A program made the position numbers and the translations under genes. Under the pieces are notes generated by a model, which saw nothing but the letters and a program-made list of their open reading frames with translations, made no database searches and was not told where the DNA came from. 64,000 nt of DNA from positions 124,001 to 188,000 of the forward strand of contig NW_026516669.1 in assembly GCF_025766255.1 (NCBI RefSeq), written 5' to 3'. Position 1 is the first letter of the stretch, and the number at the start of each line of letters is the position of its first letter. Below are positions 11,446-24,687 of this stretch, piece after piece. This DNA is from Zychaea mexicana (lineage: Eukaryota > Mucoromycota > Mucoromycetes > Mucorales > Lichtheimiaceae).

Positions 11446-13123
11446 ATGGCTCCATTTGCGTTACTCGCCCGGAATGCAGGTTAGTATATACACTAGCGAT
11501 TTTGATCGGATCGGCATATTGCTACATATTACTGACTGTGCTCCTTGACCTTCTTTAATACCTCTACGACTGTTATTTCTAAAAGCACGTCAGCATCGAT
11601 CTCTAGCGTGGCAATCTCGCGTCACCTTTCGATTGTATAGCGACGTGTCCACCAAAAAGCCGTACGTAATTATCATTCAACTTCTCTTTGCTTTAACGTT
11701 GTTTCTTCCAACTTTCAAACGCTCTGTCATTTTGTTCCTGGTTAATAAGCAAAAATCCACGTTTAATAAAACTAACGTTACGTTGTGTGAAACACAGACC
11801 AACAGCTGTACTTTTGACGAATATGGGTGGCCCTGAGACACTCGACGATGTTCAAAGCTTTCTTCATAACCTGTTTTCAGACCGCGATATCATGAAGTTG
11901 CCGTTCCAAAAGCACATGGCCACATTTATTTCTACGAGACGAACACCTAGCATTAAAGAACAGTATGCTCAAATTGGTGGTGGATCGCCTATTTTGTCGT
12001 GGACACGAAAGCAAGGCGAAGCCATGGAAAAGTTGTTGGATAAAATCTCTCCGGAAACAGGTGATCCATCCTCTTCATATTCATCCATGCCCAATCGCTT
12101 CATTTTTTCAAGAAGTGCTTCTGAACTCAACTAAACAATTGCTTATTTCAGCACCTCACAAGCATTATATTGCATTCCGATACGTTGAACCATACACCGA
12201 TACTGCATTACAACAAATGAAGGAGGATGGCGTGAAGCGTGCGGTCGTATTTACACAGTATCCACAATACTCTTGCTCCACGACGGGAAGCAGTTTGAAT
12301 GAACTTCATCGAGGTATTATGCGGAATGGCCTGGAGGAACTTGATTGGAGTATTATTGACCGATGGCCCAAGCATCCTGGTTTCATCGAGGTATAAGCAA
12401 TGGCTGTATGATAAATTGCATAATGGGAAGTTGATACTAAACGGTCTGAACTCTGTTTCCTTTTTGCCAGGCGGTAGCAGGTCGTATTGAGGCCAAGCTG
12501 AAAGAATATCCCGCTGAAGAACGAGATGATGCGATTATTCTGTTCTCTGCCCATTCGCTGCCCATGGCCGTCGTGAACCGAGGCGACCCTTATCCGGGTG
12601 AAGTCGCGTATACAGTACATCAAGTCATGGAGCGGTTAGGACACAAGAATCCTTTCCGACTGGTTTGGCAATCGCAAGTAGGCCCCCAACCTTGGTTGGG
12701 TCCTCAAACGTCGGATGCCATCAAGGGCTATGCTGAGGCTGGAAAGAAGAACCTGTTGCTAGTTCCTATTGCATTTACATCTGATCATATTGAGACTTTA
12801 TTTGAGCTGGATCTTGAGTATGGCAAGGAGGCAGAAGAGGTAAGAATGTGCAATATTGCGTAGTCTTTACGAGATTGACTGAAACGGTGTGCATAATCTT
12901 TGTAATATAGGCCGGTGTATCCGGTTTCAAGCGAGCTGAATCACTTAATGATGATCCAACATTCGTCAAGGCCATGGCTGATATCGTAAAGGAACATTTG
13001 GACAGTGGCAAGATGGTTTCCAAGGAATGGTATCTTCGCTGCCCGAGCTGTACCTTTGATAGCTGTGGAACAACCAGAGATTTCTTTGCTTCAAAAGAAG
13101 CTTCAAACAAAAGTAATACCTAA
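11446..13123 (+). CDS. HEM15: Ferrochelatase, mitochondrial, with [2Fe-2S]-type cysteines (6 exons)
   Basis: Exons 11446-11479, 11586-11661, 11798-12060, 12152-12390, 12471-12839 and 12911-13123 join in phase to 1194 nt, 397 residues. Ferrochelatase inserts Fe2+ into protoporphyrin IX, the last step of haem synthesis, at the inner mitochondrial membrane. The N-terminus ([20 protein letters not shown]) is Arg/Ala-rich without acidic residues, as expected for mitochondrial import. The core has [43 protein letters not shown] with the catalytic His, VGPQPWLGP and [12 protein letters not shown]. The C-terminus has CPSCTFDSC, the C-x2-C-x4-C set that with the Cys of QYSCST makes the four ligands of the 2Fe-2S cluster in animal and fission yeast enzymes. 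Convergent with DHR1, 287 bp apart. Confidence 0.97.
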
Positions 13124-13410
13124 TTCTTCTATCATTGTTTTCTTTTCAATCCCATTTTCCATTATCTTTTATTGTTACATAACCACGCTTTTTGTAATAC
13201 ACATTGCATCAAAACCGACATTAGCAAACCATTACAACCCCAAAAAATCATAAACACAGAACGAGGAAAGATGAATTGTGTCTAGGCAAACCTTTTAATT
13301 TGAAATTGTCGGAGGTGATGCATGAAAATAGGAGTTGATAATCTTTATCTATTATACAACAAAATGTTCTAGTTAATGATGACTGATAGGTGCTGGTTTT
13401 GTGAGTGGTT

Positions 13411-16400
13411 TTATTTCGTCAACACCCATCGTGTGCCTTCTCGGCGCTGTTCCACTTCAATTGCTGGCAATGGCCAATCCTTGGGCCCAAAGTTTGGAAC
13501 AACATGAACTATCCGTCGATCCTTCTTCTCGCCAATCACCCTATTTGCAAGTATGTTACATATCAGCAAAAGCCCTGCCTTTTTAAGATAGAGAACGGAA
13601 AAGACAGCTTACTTTGGTAAAGGATAGTTCAGTGGTCTACCATATGTACACAGCTCCTTGCCCAAGTTACATAGCCATTTGGCTTCTACGGCTGTAACAT
13701 TCTTCATCCAGGTATTGTTCGGTGTCTGGGTCAGTTCGCTGTATGCAACCATGACCGGCGGCTCTTGCACATAAAGGACCGATGTTGGATGGATAAATGC
13801 ATCTTCGTTGCTCCACATGAGTTTATACGCCACACCACTAGCATTCTTGTGTCGAGCTCCTTTGCCGCCGCCCGCTTCTAAAACATCAGCGCGCACGGCA
13901 ATGCTATCAATGAAGCCTGCAGTCAAAATTTGTTGCAAAATCTTGAGTTGCTTTTTGTTGGGTGGCCTGAGTTTTGGATCGACGCAGATATCGACACCTG
14001 GGAAATTGGAAGCGACGATATTTGTAAGTTGGCGTCGAAGTTGACGAATTTCGGTCATGGCCTATAAATACATATACAAAGGAGTGCATTATTAACAACT
14101 AGTTCACAGTGCTTTGAAAATAGCTATTATACTTTACCTTTTGACGCAAACCATGTTCACGACAGAATGAATCACTTGCATCGGCATATTCATAGGCACC
14201 GACAGTGGTGACTAATGTCAAGATATCACTCGCCTCTGAAACAAATGTCTATAACATACACTCTTAATGAATAAGTCTCTCTCTTGCTTCTACGTAGGAA
14301 TTTGAATCCATTGAATTTCGAAAGCTTACCATGATATGCTTCTGGTGTTGGCCTTCGTTGGGATCAAAGGGATTACCAACAGATAAAGCAGATACCATGA
14401 TAATAACGTAAGGCAAACAACCATGCTGCTGACCAATGATCAACCTATTGAAAGAAAGGGTTTTAATAACATGGTCGCCTCAACAAGTATATTTAATATA
14501 CTCACATTTTAGCAAGACGAGGTGTAACCGGGAAAAGAGACATGGCTTCACCAAAATCAGTGATATGTTTGGTCATCTTGTCGACACCACCAAGATATTG
14601 AAGGAGCTGTACATATCAATTAAAAGTAAGTTTTTCTTCTCTTGTTTTCACATTAGACTTTCAAAACACATATACTTTTACCTTTTCGGCTTTATACAGA
14701 CTTTCTCGAGGAGGTGGAGTTGGGAAGGGGAAGTTGACCACTTGATCGATGTTCATTGATTTCATATTCAGCACCACACCTATTTGTTCAACGGAAACGT
14801 TAACATTATGCCTAGTCCACTTTTTATAGTACCAACATAACAGTTGATCAACAAAATACAGCAAACCGACCTTCTAAAGGCATACGCTTGATTTCTGGAA
14901 GCGAGAACTTTTCGAATTCGTGATCAAAGACTGCAGACGAAAACAAACGATAACAATGACCCGCTTGCGTTCTACCAGCACGACCAGCACGCTAAAGCAG
15001 ATTTCATTTGAATTAGAACACTGATATAGTAAATAATAAACTTCTAATGCTCTTGATATTTACCTGATCTGCAGAAGCTTTAGATGTCCAATTAATCTCA
15101 AAGGATTGTATACCCGTTTCGACGGTAAATTTACGCTATGATACAAGGAGAACAGAGTGTCAGTTCCTCACCAGCTTTTCGGTCGGCAAGAGGGGCCCAA
15201 GATCATACTCTCTATCCGATATCGCATCATCGGTGTACTTACATCCTTTACTTTGCCACAGTCAATGACATACCGAATGCCAGGAATGGTTACGGATGTT
15301 TCGGCCACGTTGGTTGCAATAACACAAAGGCGTGTGCCTTCGGGTGGTGGCTGGAATACACGAAGCTGGGCCTCCGTAGGGAGCATAGAGTAGAGTGGCA
15401 ATACGTGCAAGGGTGCTATATATGGATAAAACAGCAGTTATTATACATCCTTTAACAAATACACACTATCCAAATAGACAAAAGAGGTATTACCATCCTG
15501 AACAGATCCAAGTTCTTCTTCATCAAAACCTTCTTCGATATCTGTATCATCCCCTTCCGATTCTAAATTGAAATCTTCTTCGGCAAGATCATCATTCTCA
15601 CCGAGATCGACGTCTTCGTTCTCGACATCGGCTGCAAGCAAACGAAAGCCATAATGGAGGTGTCAGAAAGAAAGGAGGCCTCGTCTTTCTCTAAATTTCC
15701 TTGATGAAATTCCAAAATTGGGTATGTATTTACCTTGACCATTGGGGAGATCTTCAGTGTGTGTTTCGAGCTCATTTGCCTTGTCCTCTTGGACTTTCTC
15801 CGTTTGAGTAGCTTTAGGTGGCAAGGATGGGTATTTTTGTCGCAAAAGTTTGCATAAATGCGTAATTTCGTTTTGACCCGTCAAGAACACCAAGATACCG
15901 CCTGTTGGGAGTCGTTCGTGAATTTTGGATATCTTTTTGAACGCTTCACCGACATAGTCTTCAGGAGTGCGCTTATTGAAGTGCACCGATACAGGGAACT
16001 GACGGGCATCCACATTGATCACAGGTGGTGGTTTATCAAATAAGGTCTTGTTTTCGGTAAAATCGGAAACACGCAAAGTAGCAGACATAATCACGACACG
16101 TAATGGCTAATAGCAAATTATGCGAGTTTGCATTAGGACCCAGGCTATAATCAATGCTTCAATAATGTCCAACTGCTTTACCTTGATTTTTTCCCGATCT
16201 TCCCTACTAAGTTCCGCTCTCAATCGAAGAACACGGCTGACAACACCAATAAGAATATCAGTGTTCAAGTTACGTTCGTGAGCTTCATCGATAATAAGCA
16301 CCGAGTATTTTGTAAGCAGCAGATCTTGCGAAAGTTCACGAAGCAAGACACCATCCGTCATGAATTTGAGTCGCGTTTTGCTAGAAGTTGTCGCATCATA

Positions 16401-18366
16401 ACGAATCTTTTTGTGTGTGGTGACGAGCAAACAAACGTTGTCAGTTACATGACAGATATTATGGCCTGTAAGATAAATAGCTCATGCATTACCTGATAAG
16501 AAACCTCGCCTTCGGGACGATTTAATTCATGTGCAACACGCTTCGCCATACTGACAGCGGCAACACGACGCGGCTGGGTGATACCAATGAGGCCAGGATT
16601 GTCACTATCTGGATGTGACCAACCGGCTTCATACAAAAATTGTGGTACTTGTGTTGTTTTACCTGTATGAAAATTCGCAATGAAGAAAAAGAGGATCGTG
16701 AGTAATGAAGTTGATGGATCCGATTTTTTGCATAAACGCAAATTAAATTACCTGAACCAGTTTCACCACAGATGATGACCACAGTGTTATTTCGAATAGC
16801 TTCCATGATCACTTGTTCTTCACTACACACAGGTAACTTGGACCGAGCTTCTTGAACACTTGCCAAGCGATTGACAGGAACATTGAAGGTCTGTCACGGT
16901 TAATGGCATTAGTTAGTATTATGCTAACGGGATTTTCTGCTTTTTTTGCGATAGTTTACCTTGGCAACATCGTTACTCAAATCACCTTCATTGAGACTTT
17001 TCAGCAGCTTAACCTTGATTTCATCCGTTTCTTCTCGACGTAATTCGGGTTTTGGCACATTCTTCGCAGCCTCTACCACTTCTTCCAAAGCTGTTGGTTG
17101 TCCATCGATGTTTTCTGGCTCAAGCAAAGCAGCTACAGATTCTCGTGGCTTTTCATCACCGCTATCACTGTCGTACTCTGAATCCGAGCTGTCAAACGAA
17201 GAATCCGATTCGATTCCTTTCCGTTGCTTGAAGCGTTTGCGTGCTGCTGCTGGAATAAGAGACTATTACATTGTGTAAGTTATTCTGTATAATTTCGTAC
17301 TCCTTCTTCAAACTGTTTATCCAGACACAAGTGGAGTAATGGTTATTTTACCTTCTTTTTGCGCTTACGCTTGGTCATAGGCATTGCTGGGGTATCGGAC
17401 TGTATCAAAGCACTACCAACGGCAGATGCAGTTGATGCAGCAGCTTTTTCTGCTTCTGCAGCGGCGGTCGCTTTTGCTTGGGCTTCAAGTTCTTTTCGCA
17501 AAATCTCGGGATCGGCCTCTTCTTTTTCAACGAAAAGTCGAACATCCTCATTATCCGCTATATCCTTGACTCCCGCCTTATCTTCTAGGTATGCCTGGCG
17601 AATCTTTTCCCGTGCTGTAGGTCTTCCACGACCGATGGTTTTTGATGATTGTAGTAATTCTGATGACCATCCGGACGATCTAATAAAATATTACGTGTTC
17701 ATCCCAAGTGTTCTATTACTGTTTGATACTTGTTATGATTCTGCTTACGATAATTGTTCCATGAGACCAGCACGCTGTTCTTTTTTCAGTTTTTGATCCT
17801 GTACTAGATTGTCAGAAAATAATCTTCTTAAACTGTACGGGGATACCTATCCTTGCTCAACTTACAATATATTTTTCCAATTTTTTTCTCTTTTTCTTGG
17901 ACATGAATGGTGCTGGCTAAATAAAGTTAACCTCTGTTAGTATCCATATTTTTTTATTCACAGTAATACTTGTAGCAAAACAAGACTTACTGGGGGCAAG
18001 GACTTCTTCTTTCCTTCTTCAGGCTCTTCTTTAGTTTCGCCAGGAATGATCATTAGCTGGTTTGTATCATTGCTACTATATAATCGGATCAGTTATTGTA
18101 TCAAGTCGATCGCGCGCTTTTTTCAGTGCAGACTCTACGCATTCCATAGGAACAATTGTCTGTAGCCTGTCATTTAACTTTTTGAAAGCTTACTTGTCAG
18201 TTGGTGCTGTATTTGTCGAGGATCGCTTTGTGGACGAGGAATCCTGTTGCAATTCTTCCGGTCGAAGTCTAAGTCCACCGTCTCTGGCTCGCGGGTGTGG
18301 TTTTTGATTTGCATTTCGAGAAGAGGCTCGAGCCTTCTCATTGTATCTTGGTCGAGATTTTCCCAT
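13411..18366 (-). CDS. DHR1: DEAH-box RNA helicase DHR1/DHX37 (about 20 exons)
   Basis: Starting at 18366 ([20 protein letters not shown]) and ending at 13411-13413, about 20 exons give roughly 1,130 residues, close to human DHX37. A basic and acidic N-terminus with [13 protein letters not shown] leads to the helicase core: [19 protein letters not shown] (motif I, about residue 366), TQPRRVAA (Ia), [14 protein letters not shown] (II), [10 protein letters not shown] (III), [12 protein letters not shown] (IV), [13 protein letters not shown] (V) and [17 protein letters not shown] (VI). An acidic insert is followed by winged-helix and ratchet regions and an OB fold containing [16 protein letters not shown]. 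Dhr1 removes U3 snoRNA from pre-18S rRNA in the nucleolus and is activated by Utp14. Exon edges include 18072-area, 16923-area and 13411-13552. Its neighbour ESF2 acts in the same pathway. Confidence 0.95.
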
Positions 18367-18660
18367 TACTGGTGTATATGTATATCAGTAGAAGAGGGAA
18401 AAAAAGACAGCTCGATTTTATGCAAAAAATTAAAAAATGGTGGCTGAAAATACCTTTTGTATCACACGATCAGGCACTGTGGGTACAAGTGCATAAAGTT
18501 CTATTTACTCTTGACAGCTGGTTTAAAGTGCTCGGTCGGATTAGGCTCAGGAAAGTATACTGATAGATATGCACATCAGCATCCTCGAAACTTATTGAGC
18601 CTATGTATATGGACAGCCTAATGGATAGACCACACAGATAGGTAATAATTTTGTATCTGC

Positions 18661-18852
18661 TTAATCCGCCTGGCCCAACTCATTATTATTATTTCTAGGA
18701 TATCGAGAGTCCCCTCTTACATTTCCTTGCTTCAAGATGTTGTATATATCCGATTTCAAAGCTGCTTCCATTATTGTGTCATTTGACGTTCTTGCTCTTG
18801 TTTTTGGGTACTGTCTTAGCTGTAGCAAACCTTTGTCCTGGGAGAATGCCAT
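18661..18852 (-). CDS. Small uncharacterised protein between DHR1 and ESF2
   Basis: A 63-residue frame starting MAFSQDKGLLQLRQYPKTRA and ending NNNNELGQAD, basic in the first half and Asn-rich near the end. It has no signal peptide or membrane segment. It lies in the 577-bp gap between the divergent DHR1 and ESF2 starts, 90 bp from the ESF2 start codon. I do not recognise the family; the composition looks more protein-like than most random frames here. It could also be one exon of a longer gene or chance. Confidence 0.35.
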   Translation of the reverse strand: MAFSQDKGLLQLRQYPKTRARTSNDTIMEAALKSDIYNILKQGNVRGDSRYPRNNNNELGQAD

Positions 18853-18942
18853 ATCGTTTTTGAAATCCCCGCTGCAGAAAAAAAATCTAAAAATTTGCCC
18901 GCACTAACTTCTTTTTTTCTAAACTCTGACCACAAATTGACT

Positions 18943-20209
18943 ATGCCAGCTGAAGAACGAAAACCTGAAGATCTGTTTGGTCTTGATCGAGAAGAGGACG
19001 GCGAATCTGAATTAGATCACGACGAACATGAAGAAGAGGAAGTAGACGATCGTTTTTCTAAACGACGATTACGACAAAGTGAAGATCTATTCGGCACAAA
19101 GAAAGACATGGCAGATTCCGAAGACGATGAAGACAGTGATTCCGATGCAGACGAAGACGATGATAGCAGTGAAGACAACATTAGCGAAGACGAAACAGAC
19201 AATAAAGAAGCGGACGATAACGATTTATCTGAAGAAGAAGAGGATTTGAACGTTCACGATGGACAAGACGAGGGAGTAGACAAACATGGCAACGCAATTC
19301 TTGACCTAGGCGACAACAGTGACAAAAAGAAGAAAAAGAAGGTGAAGAAGCTGACTCCCGAAGAACTAGAAGCATTTGAGAAACAACAGAAGAACACGGG
19401 CGTGTGCTACATGTCACGTATTCCTATGTTTATGACACCTACACGTCTACGAGACTTTTTGAGCAAGCATGCTGAACTTGGCCGTATATACCTCGAGAAA
19501 GAAGGTAAGAGAGAAGCCTAGGCTGTGGAGGGAATCCTGCTGGTTTTCTAAGAGAAATAAACTCACGTATATCGGGTGACGGGACATTCGTAATTGCACA
19601 GATCCAAAAATCACAGCCAAGCGACGAAAATATCACAAAAACAAGCGTGTCAATTATCGTGAAGGATGGATCGAGTTCAAGGATAAAAAGAAGGCAAAAC
19701 AACTGGCAGAATACTTGAACGCTCGCCAAGTGGGTGGCAAGCGTGGCAATGCATTCTATTACGAGACGTGGACGATCAAGTACCTGCCAAAGTTCAAGTG
19801 GCGGCATCTGACCGAACAAATGGGTAAGAAGATCTTCACAATTTCAAAGGTTATAGAAAGATTGCAGAGGTATTGATCTTGCTCCCTTATAGCATACGAA
19901 AGAAAGGCACGCGAACGACGATTGGAGGCAGAACTTGCACAGGCAACGCGTGAAAACCGAATCTATCTTGAAAACGTCGAAAGAGCCAAGATGCATCAAG
20001 GCATGCAGAAACGAAACCAGAAGAAGCGCAAACTTGCAGATGACGATGCTCATCAGCCAGAAGCAGAAGAGGAAATGCGACGAAGCTTCAAGCAGAGATC
20101 CAAGGTGGTCACTGAGGTGGCTTCACAGAAAGCTGGTGATGGAAAGGAAGCTATGGGTCGTCTGGATGCTAGTGTAAAGAATGTGTTGTCTCATGTACTT
20201 GGCAAATAA
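18943..20209 (+). CDS. ESF2: ESF2/ABT1 RRM protein of the small-subunit processome (3 exons)
   Basis: Exons 18943-19504, 19602-19823 and 19893-20209 join to 1101 nt, 366 residues. The first Met is MPAEERKPEDLFGLD; the frame is open a little upstream but without an ATG. Residues 1-150 are very acidic (Asp/Glu/Ser). A Lys run with KKVKKLTPEELEAFEKQQ precedes the ESF2/ABT1 RRM: GVCYMSRIPMFMTPTRLRDF, LGRIYLEKE, KRVNYREGWIEFKDKKKAKQ and NARQVGGKRGNAFYYETWTI. Then comes KYLPKFKWRHLTEQMAYERK, the family's signature, and a basic coiled coil. Yeast Esf2 is a nucleolar factor for early 18S pre-rRNA cleavages and stimulates the helicase Dbp8. Divergently placed with DHR1, another processome factor. Confidence 0.95.
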
Positions 20210-20351
20210 AAGCATATCTTATAAGCATAACAAATCATGACCAAATTTCGCGTTTTGGATTCTGCCTGTTTACTTTTTTCTATTTTACCACGCTCTCTGC
20301 CTTTCACTTTTTTCCCTTTGTGAAACCCAAAGATAGAGTGGCTCACCCAGA

Positions 20352-21584
<1,233 letters not shown>

Positions 21585-22023
21585 CTATTGTAAATATAAC
21601 GGCATTGATGGTTAATGCAAAATAAGGGGAGCGTCCTCTTGGAAGATACGAGAGGTACAAGTGTGGGCCCACACTTCGTGCTGGATAAGCCAGCCAAAGT
21701 ACTCAGCAAAGAAGGCTACAATACAATTGCTCACGAAAAAAAACAGTAACGGCCAACGCGTTTCTTTTTCCTTAAAACTCTCTTCAAACAATCACATTAT
21801 CTTTGAAAGGAGGGGGCTTACGTGCGAGCGAGCGTTATACGAACAAGGAGCGTGCACATCCTCCTTGCTTGCACATATACGCACACAACGGGTTATTTTT
21901 TACTTCACGTACGGATTATTCATCTTCCTTTTTCCTTCCTCTTTTTTTTGCTCTCTCATTTGACAAGCGACATAAATGTGATATATAGTATCTAGACTTC
22001 TTTCCACGTTTTCCGCTTACCAG
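21585..22023. other. Intergenic, SDR to membrane-protein gene
   Basis: 439 bp with no convincing exon. Pyrimidine-rich tracts near 21920-21960 precede the start at 22024 and may be part of its promoter. Confidence 0.4.
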
Positions 22024-22761
22024 ATGAACACCTCCAACGACGATATCCAAAATGCCACAGCCTCCCTGAACGACAAAATAACTGATGAATCCTCCGTAGT
22101 ACGGTCGATTCAGAGCGATGAAAACCAATTGCGCACGCTTGTCGTCGTCCTGTCGCTGGCAGGCGGCCTTGTGTTAGCGTTAACACTGGGATTTGGAATC
22201 TATCTCTATTGGCATTGCTGTTCCTCACGTCGACAACAAAAGAAGAAGCTATCGCACGAGCAGAACGGTTATTTCTCAGACGACGATGACATAGACAGTT
22301 TCGCTAGCAATGACAAACCCCGTGACAAGCATGCTTCCCATCGGCCCGCGCAGTCGGCACCTCTTGAACAGAACTTTTCAGTAATAGCGCCCATGCCACA
22401 ACCACCTTCAATACCACCCACTAATATCCACTATAACGGTAATCACAGCGGTGCCAACAGCATTGACAATAGCTGCGAATCCATGCCTGCTTCACCCACT
22501 CCTGTCGTAGTCAATCACGGTCCGGCACCCTCGGCACCCTCGGCAAAGGAGCTCGATCGTGCTGGACACCAACATATCTGCCATCATAATGATATAGAAG
22601 CCTCAAATAGTAATAGCGATAGTATCGACTACATGTTGATTTACGGAACGGCTGGTCAGCAACAACAGCAACATAATCATCATCACATTCACCACTTCCA
22701 CTCGCATGCCGTCGGATTACCAGAGCAGCCGCCTCCAGCATACACTTCCCTTACTCCCTGA
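22024..22761 (+). CDS. Single-pass membrane protein with PPxY tail, function unknown
   Basis: An uninterrupted 245-codon frame. A polar N-terminus of about 36 residues with possible N-glycosylation sites (NTS, NAT) precedes one strong membrane segment (TLVVVLSLAGGLVLALTLGF, about 38-62). A Cys-Cys plus basic stop-transfer patch (HCCSSRRQQKKK) follows. The rest is low-complexity: a DDDD patch, Pro-rich stretches, Gln and His runs near 208-225, and a final PEQPPPAYTSLTP. PPAY is a PY motif that binds WW domains of Rsp5/Nedd4 ubiquitin ligases, so a role as ligase adaptor or sorted cargo is plausible. The topology (N-out, C-in) is inferred from the positive patch. No family recognised. Confidence 0.75.
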   Translation: MNTSNDDIQNATASLNDKITDESSVVRSIQSDENQLRTLVVVLSLAGGLVLALTLGFGIYLYWHCCSSRRQQKKKLSHEQNGYFSDDDDIDSFASNDKPRDKHASHRPAQSAPLEQNFSVIAPMPQPPSIPPTNIHYNGNHSGANSIDNSCESMPASPTPVVVNHGPAPSAPSAKELDRAGHQHICHHNDIEASNSNSDSIDYMLIYGTAGQQQQQHNHHHIHHFHSHAVGLPEQPPPAYTSLTP

Positions 22762-23032
22762 GCCAACATTATGCATAGACTCTCCTCATCTCTCTCCTCG
22801 TCGTACCCTCCCGCTTCAATCTGTTGTATCTATTCTCTTATTCGACACGCACACACACAGTCTTTGCTCTGATCCCGCATTCATTTCCAGTAACTCACAA
22901 AGTAAATAATGACACTATTAGTAAATATATACCAAGCTTCTCAATGGTCCATCGGAATCTTATTTTCGTATTTATTATGCAAAACAGAATACTCTTGGTA
23001 GTAGTAGTAGTACCACTAGAGGGGTCATACAG

Positions 23033-23926
23033 TCATGTGGATGACATTCTAAACATTTTACCAAGGGACGCTCTCCAAGTAGGGCTACTGGGCTTGTGCT
23101 TCGTGGTTCTCTTATAGGAATCCTGATGTATCAAAGAAAACGCATTTATAAATAAACCTTCTCCTTTATCGTCAGGGCCGGAAAAGAGAAAGAACGGAAA
23201 AGAAGGGGTGGGGGATAGTAGAGAAAAGAAAGCAAGGGGTTGAAAGCACTTACTAAATACGCAATCTGTGGTTTGTTGAAAGCACCACGACGCTTACTTC
23301 TGATATTTTCGATGGAATCCAAAGGATCCATCCCTGCCTCTATCAATGCGATAGCAACCAGCACGGGTGCACGACCCAAACCGGCGACGCAATGAACGGC
23401 GATCGTTGCCTTGACTGGCTCAGAAGGAGCTGCATTCAGTCGCACCTTCTCTATCAACAGGTTCCAATCGTGGACCAAGGCTGGCGATGGCTACAAATAT
23501 GACAGATCTACCAGTTAGTGTCGCGGAAAAGGGATAATAATAGACGCAGAATGGGGGGGGCCGGGGGGCGGACCCGCAAAAAGGTGATATGTAATCTGTG
23601 TACAGTATCACAGAAGCGCAAGTATACACTGCACTACTTACCACACCACCATCCTTGAAAGGCAAATCAACGACATCAATATTATGCTCCGACAAGCGGA
23701 TCGCACTATAGGTCGGCTGGCAGCAGCGGACGACGGCATGGACGTTCAGGTTGATGAACTGCTCGATATAGAAGCCCAGTGTACTCTCTGTTGGGCAATC
23801 CAATATCAGAAAACGCACGGGCAGCGCTGGGTCGTCGATAATCGACAGCATCATTGGTCCGACGTTGTTGTTGAGCCGTGCGGAGGGCTTTCGTGCAGTG
23901 GGTGGTTCGTAAGTACGGTTCACCAT
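23033..23926 (-). CDS. PRL-type (PTP4A) dual-specificity phosphatase (3 exons)
   Basis: Exons 23642-23926, 23254-23490 and 23033-23122 join in phase to 612 nt, 203 residues. The active-site loop is [16 protein letters not shown] (C-x5-R, ending Ala-Pro as in PRLs). The general-acid loop is DLPFKDGG, and [14 protein letters not shown] matches the PRL KRRGAFNSKQLLYLE signature. The first exon has [13 protein letters not shown] and VVRCCQPTY, also family motifs. Animal PRLs act at membranes and bind CNNM magnesium transporters. This protein has an N-terminal extension of about 30 residues and ends in a basic tail, FRMSST, without the farnesylated CAAX box of animal PRLs, so membrane attachment would need another route. 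Intron 1 contains G/C-runs near 23550-23572. Confidence 0.92.
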
Positions 23927-24687
23927 GGTGATAGATTGATGAATAGGAAGAAAAGTGCGTGTGCGCGTGCTTGTGTAGGTGGACGTTGTTTAGTGTGGAA
24001 TAATTAAGTTGGAGTCACAGCCGTTGTTCTCGTGTAGAACGCAAGGGAGCAAAAATAAAAGACGAGGTGCAGAGGTTGTTGGTATTTAGGGTCGAAGGAG
24101 ATGAAGAAGGTGGCCGACCGGGAGAACAAGGTGCCCAGCAGTGATCGCAGTAGCAAAGGTAACAAGACCGAAGCGCATAAGTTGGCTGATGATATCAAAA
24201 GAAGTGTTATGAAGAAATCGAAAAAAAGCGATGCTTTTTTTGTGCGTTGTGGTAAAGAAGTAAGAAGGGAAACCCCCCACGAAAATGGAGTTTCGTCGTT
24301 TTTATAGTTCGCCTAAAAAATATAGGTGGGTTTCAAAATTTACCGCAGTGCTTGGAGGGTGGCGCTTGCCATCAACACGCTAAATTTGGAGACTTGTCCG
24401 ATAAGGGATTCTTCTAGGGGTTAAAAACAACACCCACAAAAAGACAAGAGGGCATGCGTGGTCCCGTATATGGCAAAATGGCGACCCATATTACGTACAT
24501 GGCAATCTGTTTATTTTCTGCTACAGCCGCTACTGCTACTACGTTGTACTGTTTAGTGCAGTGCTGTGGCAGTAACTGGGGTTGCTTTTCCATGGTTGTT
24601 ACGCACTTTGGTGTGATGCGCGCAAGTGCAGCATGTCGCAGCACCAGTATTAGCCGTGTCGTATCAAGATGATGCATAGGTACAGTG
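23927..24687. other. Gene-free DNA up to the inverted-duplication breakpoint
   Basis: No supported gene. A lysine-rich open frame at 24101-24307 (plus) lies just upstream of the PRL start and has no recognisable features. The next base, 24688, begins the inverted duplication. Confidence 0.4.

Noticed and set aside
13609..17127. Numerous open frames on both strands across the DHR1 gene
   Set aside because: They are exons read through into introns, or antisense shadows; the spliced DHR1 model explains the region.
18895..18942. Upstream extension of the ESF2 frame
   Set aside because: The extension has no ATG; it begins at TTG, so the first real start is 18943.
23548..23575. G-rich run that might be a regulatory G-quadruplex
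   Set aside because: It lies in PRL intron 1 and the tracts are not arranged as four separated runs of suitable spacing beyond what low complexity gives.
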